Source: DATHRK01 sp035465395
GTDB taxonomy: Bacteria > Gemmatimonadota > Gemmatimonadetes > Longimicrobiales > RSA9
DNA: 64,000 bases
NCBI GenBank assembly: GCA_035465395.1
Contig: DATHRK010000101.1
Coordinates: 1-64,000 of the forward strand
Direction: 5' to 3'
A program made the position numbers and the translations under genes. The notes under the pieces are model-generated. The model was given only the letters and a program-made list of their open reading frames with translations, searched no databases and was not told the DNA's origin. Positions 61,173 to 64,000 of the stretch are shown piece by piece (the stretch's first letter is position 1; each line of letters opens with the position of its first letter).

Positions 61173-62158
61173 GCCGCCCCCGGCTGGTCTCCGTGCTGGT
61201 CCCGGTCCGCGAACGCCCGGAGCCGCTCGCCGAGCTCTACGCGGAATACGCGGAGCCCCTCGTCGACGCGGGCATCCGTCACGAGTTCGTGTTCATCGTC
61301 GAGCCGTGGTTCGAGGCGATGGCCGGGCCGCTGCGCGATCTGGCGCGCGAGGGCGAGCCGATCACGGTGCTGGACCTGGCTCAGACGGTGGGCGAGGCGA
61401 CTATGCTGAAAGTCGCCGCCGAGCGCGCCAGGGGGGATGTGCTCGTCACGCTGCCCGCCTATCGGCGCGTGCGCGGCGAGGCCGTCGTGGCCCTCGTCGA
61501 CGCGGTGGCGCACGCCGACCTGGCGCTGGCCGTGCGCTGGCCCAGGCGGGACTCGTGGATCAACCGCCTCCAGAATCGCGCGTTCCATCGCCTGGTGCGC
61601 TGGTTGGCCGGCTCGAGCTTCCGCGACCTGGCCTGTGGCGTACGCGCGCTGCGGCGTTCCGTGATCGAGGACACGCCCCTGTACGGCGACATCTTCCGCT
61701 TCTTCCCCCTCCTGGCACAGCGCGAGGGATTCCACGTCGTGGAGTTGGAGGCGGAGCAGCACCGCGGAGACGATCAGCCCAGGGTCTACGCGCCGGGCAT
61801 CTACCTGCGGCGCGCCATCGACCTGCTGGGGATGTTCTTCCTGCTCCGCTTCACCGAGAAGCCGCTGCGGTTCTTCGGGCTCGTCGGGAGCATCTCGGCG
61901 CTGGTGGGGGTGGCGATTCTGGGCCTGGTGTCGGCGCAGAGACTGGGCGGCGAGCCACTCGCCGACCGGCCACTGCTGCTGCTGGGTGTGCTGCTCGTCG
62001 TGCTCGGGGTCCAGGCGGTCGCCCTGGGGCTCATCGGGGAAATGATCGTCTTCCATCACGCGCACCAGCGCCGCCGCTACCGCCTTGCCGAGCGCCTCGG
62101 CGAGAAACCCGTCGAGCCGACACACGAGGGATCCGCGGGCCCGCCACACGACGGATAG
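61169..62158 (+). CDS. Glycosyltransferase family 2-like membrane protein
   Basis: 329 residues, a paralogue of the preceding gene with a degenerate catalytic region: V-S-V-L-V-P-V-R-E-R-P-E-P-L, then D-L-A-Q-T-V-G-E-A-T-M-L, and L-V-T-L-P-A-Y-R-R-V-R where DxD would be expected. The D-L-A-C-G-V-R-A-L-R-R motif and two C-terminal helices match GtrB/ArnC relatives. Loss of DxD suggests it no longer transfers sugar by the usual mechanism, perhaps acting as a partner of the upstream enzyme. Last gene of the rightward operon. Confidence 0.8.
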   Translation: MSRPRLVSVLVPVRERPEPLAELYAEYAEPLVDAGIRHEFVFIVEPWFEAMAGPLRDLAREGEPITVLDLAQTVGEATMLKVAAERARGDVLVTLPAYRRVRGEAVVALVDAVAHADLALAVRWPRRDSWINRLQNRAFHRLVRWLAGSSFRDLACGVRALRRSVIEDTPLYGDIFRFFPLLAQREGFHVVELEAEQHRGDDQPRVYAPGIYLRRAIDLLGMFFLLRFTEKPLRFFGLVGSISALVGVAILGLVSAQRLGGEPLADRPLLLLGVLLVVLGVQAVALGLIGEMIVFHHAHQRRRYRLAERLGEKPVEPTHEGSAGPPHDG

Positions 62159-62212
62159 CCGGGCGGTCCCGCGACCGATCGGCGAGGGGAAGCACGACCG
62201 ATCGACGGGCCC

Positions 62213-62230
62213 GCCGCGATCGCTCGCGGC
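62213..62230. terminator. Possible bidirectional hairpin between convergent genes
   Basis: GCCGCGA / TCGCGGC, 7 pairs around TCGC, between the end of the glycosyltransferase-like gene and the end of the phosphatase gene. No T tract on either side, so the assignment is weak. Confidence 0.25.
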
Positions 62231-62236
62231 CGCCCG

Positions 62237-62800
62237 CTAACGGGATCCTGCCGCCGAACGTCCCCGCCGGCCGAACCGCTCCTCCAGCGGTTTCAGGCAG
62301 CGGACCATCCGGGCGAAACAGGCGGCGAAGGCGGCGTCGCCGCGGCCGAACGGATCGGCGATCGCGCGGCGCTCGATCGGCTCCGGGTCAAGGTCTCCGA
62401 GGCGCACGATCGCGGGCCTGCGGTCGCGCGCGAGGGCCGTCGCCCGCCGGGCCTGCCGCCCGTTCATCACGATCACCACGTCGGCCCACTCCACGTCCGC
62501 TGCGCTCACCGTGGCCGATACGTGGGATTCGAGCTCGGCGCCGAGGTCCCGCGCCGCGGCGAGCGCCTCGGGGGGCGAGGGGCGACCCGGGCCGATGAAT
62601 CCGCGCGAGCGGACCATCGCCACGCCGGCATCGCGGAGGCGAGCCTCCGCGAAGGGGCTACGACAGATGTTTCCCAGACAGAGGACGAGGATCCGGGGCG
62701 CGTCCCCGAGCGTCGCGAGACGCTGCGAGGCGCGTGCCCGTCTGCGCCCGTGCAGCAGGCGATCCGGCAGGTGCCGGACGGCGCGCACGAGGCGCCTCAC
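62237..62800 (-). CDS. Low-molecular-weight protein tyrosine phosphatase
   Basis: 187 residues. Catalytic loop V-L-C41-L-G-N-I-C-R47-S48-P-F-A (C-x5-R-S) and the general-acid Asp in the C-terminal D-P-F-G are present, as in Wzb/Etp. An Arg-rich extension of about 35 residues precedes the core. Wzb-type phosphatases dephosphorylate BY-kinases that control polysaccharide polymerisation and export; no kinase is in the window. GTG at 62800. Convergent with the exosortase-type operon. Confidence 0.88.
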   Translation of the reverse strand: MRRLVRAVRHLPDRLLHGRRRARASQRLATLGDAPRILVLCLGNICRSPFAEARLRDAGVAMVRSRGFIGPGRPSPPEALAAARDLGAELESHVSATVSAADVEWADVVIVMNGRQARRATALARDRRPAIVRLGDLDPEPIERRAIADPFGRGDAAFAACFARMVRCLKPLEERFGRRGRSAAGSR

Positions 62801-62949
62801 CGGCGCCGCCTACCGGCCACAATTTTCGGCGGGGTGGAAAAAAATCCCATGGCAAAAAGCTAACGACGAGTGAGCAAGTCGCATCGTCACATGGCCGAAA
62901 TGCGTGTCTGACAACGTCTTGCCACGGGACGTGCAGCGACGTGCCGGCC

Positions 62950-62968
62950 TGGCGCCGCGATTGCCGCT
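62950..62968 (+). promoter_or_regulatory. Sigma-54-like -24/-12 element upstream of the riboswitch-BIG2 gene
   Basis: TGGCGCCGCGATTGCCGCT. GG (62951-62952) and GC (62963-62964) are exactly 10 bases apart and TTGC is perfect. It differs from the element at 28594-28612 at only two of 19 positions. A transcript would start near 62976, leaving the riboswitch entirely in its leader. Confidence 0.45.
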
Positions 62969-63080
62969 CGAACGGCCCACACGCCGGCGGGACCTCTTCG
63001 GGGGATCGGCCCCGCTCCGGCTTCGCGGGTCCGGCGGTGGGGTCGGATCCCGGACATCCATGTGAGTGCTCCGCGCTCCG

Positions 63081-63152
63081 AGAAACGGCACCCCGGCCGC
63101 GAGGCCGGTCCGCAAAGCCAAGGGTCTCCAGCAGACAGCCTGGCTGCCGAAG
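63081..63152 (+). ncRNA. GEMM-I (cyclic di-GMP-I type) riboswitch
   Basis: The segment folds like the class I c-di-GMP aptamer. P1 pairs CGGCA (63086-63090) with TGCCG (63145-63149). A P2 hairpin CCGGCC-GCGA-GGCCGG (63093-63108) is capped by a GNRA tetraloop. The conserved junction CCGCAAAGCC (63110-63119) follows; P3 pairs GTCT (63124-63127) with AGAC (63132-63135); the 3' strand AGCCtGGcTGCCgaag (63137-63152) matches the family's tetraloop-receptor and P1 closing consensus. The 3' end runs into the ribosome site (gaagagg, 63149-63155) of the lipoprotein ATG at 63160, so ligand-dependent masking of translation is likely. A guanine sits where c-di-GMP members have the ligand-pairing G, but cGAMP binding cannot be excluded by eye. 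Confidence 0.8.
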
Positions 63153-63159
63153 AGGTCGC

Positions 63160-64000
63160 ATGGAAACCGATCGAGCAATGTCGCTGTTCGCGGGTGCGCG
63201 ACGTGCCCTGCCCGTGCCCGTTCTGGTGTCCCTCATCACGGTGGCGATCGCCGCCTGCGAAAGCTCCGAAGGGGCGTTCGGCGCCCGGCACAACGGCGGA
63301 CTGGTCCTCTCCGAAGAGGTCCTGACGCTGCGCCCCGGCGAGACCGCGCGTCTCGCCATCCTCGACCGCATCGACGGCGCCGATCTCGGCGCCCTCGAAG
63401 TGTGGTCCAGCGGCAACCCCTGGGTGGCCGTGGTGGACGAGGAGGGCCGCGTCTACGCCTCCAAGCCGGGCGTGACCACCATCTACGCGAGCGATGGCGA
63501 GGTGGAGGGGTCGACGCGGATCAAGGTGCAGAAGTCGCCGAAGACGCTCCTGGTGGAGCCGGACGAGTTGCGGCTGTCCGGGCCCGGGGCCGGCTACCAG
63601 CTCGCGGCGTACGTGGAGAACGCCTCCGGCAAGCTGTCGACAGCCAACAAGGCGCGCTGGAAGAGCCTGGACCCCGACGTCGCCGAGGTGGACGGGGAGG
63701 GCATCGTCCGCGGTGCCTCCCCGGGCCTGGCGCGCGTGGTCGCTGAACAGCGGGGTTCGGCCGACACCGCCTTGATCGCCGTCGGCGACGCCGTGCAGAT
63801 CGACCACGTGGAGGTCGTCCCGACCAGCGTACTCGTGACCACCGGCGACAGCCTCGAGCTGCGCGCGACCGCCTACGATGACGCCGGCCAGAAGATCGTC
63901 GGCCTCGACTTCGCCTGGGCCTCGAGCGACGACGCCGTCGCCAGCGTGACCGGTAAGGGGTTCGTCCGCGCCGCCGCCGCCGGCCAGGCGGCCCTCACGG
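63160..64000 (+). CDS. BIG2-repeat surface lipoprotein, N-terminal part (runs off the right edge)
   Basis: 280 codons are visible. The hydrophobic core ends in the lipobox I-A-A-Cys33, so it is a lipoprotein. Three BIG2-like units follow (about 45-125, 130-210, from 215): L-T-L-R-P-G-E-T-A, W-S-S-G-N-P-W-V-A-V-V-D-E-E-G-R-V; W-K-S-L-D-P-D-V-A-E-V-D-G-E-G-I-V; T-T-G-D-S-L-E-L and W-A-S-S-D-D-A-V-A-S-V. ATG 63160 has the gaagagg ribosome site that the riboswitch contacts; an internal ATG at 63178 is possible. Likely a cell-surface adhesin-like protein controlled by a cyclic dinucleotide. Confidence 0.85.
   Translation, partial: METDRAMSLFAGARRALPVPVLVSLITVAIAACESSEGAFGARHNGGLVLSEEVLTLRPGETARLAILDRIDGADLGALEVWSSGNPWVAVVDEEGRVYASKPGVTTIYASDGEVEGSTRIKVQKSPKTLLVEPDELRLSGPGAGYQLAAYVENASGKLSTANKARWKSLDPDVAEVDGEGIVRGASPGLARVVAEQRGSADTALIAVGDAVQIDHVEVVPTSVLVTTGDSLELRATAYDDAGQKIVGLDFAWASSDDAVASVTGKGFVRAAAAGQAALT

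Larger units (their letters stand above)
62801..63159. other. Intergenic region between the phosphatase and the BIG2 lipoprotein
   Basis: 359 bases without a gene. It has an AT-richer segment at 62820-62865 with a run of seven A (62840-62846) that probably carries the promoter of the phosphatase, a sigma-54-like element at 62950-62968, and a GEMM-I-type riboswitch at 63081-63152. I see no conserved reading frame in it. Confidence 0.6.

Noticed and set aside
62840..62846. Run of seven A as a terminator tract
   Set aside because: No stem precedes it on either strand; it fits better as part of the AT-rich promoter area of the phosphatase gene.

Overview
This is a stretch of a very GC-rich (roughly 70%) bacterial chromosome with densely packed genes, many GTG and TTG starts, and almost no non-coding DNA. 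Gene content (lipoproteins with a lipobox, signal peptides, a Wzm/Wzt-type polysaccharide exporter, BIG2/RCC1/FnIII surface proteins, exosortase-type polysaccharide genes) points to an environmental diderm. Gemmatimonadota is my best guess, but that is inference and no rRNA is present to test it. I see no insertion sequence, phage, plasmid or CRISPR signature.

Layout. (1) 1-28259, housekeeping on the + strand after a partial leftward PLP enzyme at the edge: alpha/beta hydrolase, glmM-glmS (UDP-GlcNAc precursor supply), dtd, maf, glpK, small accessory genes, threonine aldolase, an asparagine-synthetase-like protein, recA, a damaged two-gene remnant, alaS, gmhA, an SDR, nadE, cca, a ZIP transporter, rarA, a LEA14-like lipoprotein, hflX, a DUF2520 protein, pdxJ, a degenerate HPt-like protein and a UPF0104-type membrane protein. 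Most neighbours overlap by 4 bases (ATGA/GTGA/TTGA), so they are probably translationally coupled. A strong hairpin closes this block. (2) 28384-28454, tRNA-Gln(TTG). (3) 28697-37906, a + strand surface/export block: RCC1-repeat membrane protein, TPR protein, BIG2/FnIII lipoprotein, a GlpD-like flavoprotein, a hexapeptide acyltransferase, and a polysaccharide ABC transporter (Wzm-like permease plus Wzt-like ATPase with a C-terminal substrate domain). (4) 37825-56769, two long - strand operons for polysaccharide synthesis: glycosyltransferases, a sulfotransferase, a polysaccharide deacetylase, methyltransferases, two asparagine-synthetase-type amidotransferases, a nucleotide-sugar epimerase and a PIG-L deacetylase/formyltransferase fusion. 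(5) 57096-62158, a divergent + strand operon whose first two genes resemble the exosortase (XrtA)-associated polysaccharide deacetylase and FemAB-like protein, followed by a DegT-type aminotransferase and two membrane-anchored family 2 glycosyltransferases. (6) 62237-62800, a Wzb-like low-molecular-weight tyrosine phosphatase on the - strand. (7) 63160-64000, a BIG2 lipoprotein running off the end and preceded by what reads as a GEMM-I (cyclic di-GMP-I type) riboswitch.

How it fits together. The second half looks like a cell-surface polysaccharide factory with its own exporter, decorations (sulfate, amide, methyl, N-formyl, deacetylation), a phosphatase switch and a set of surface adhesin-like proteins. 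Regulation is suggested by the riboswitch and by sigma-54-like -24/-12 elements: two nearly identical 19-base copies upstream of the RCC1 and BIG2 genes, and a third site upstream of the exosortase-type operon. The most novel items are the PIG-L/formyltransferase fusion, the riboswitch-controlled BIG2 lipoprotein with the paired sigma-54-like sites, the histidine-less HPt protein and the Cys-less asparagine-synthetase-like enzyme.
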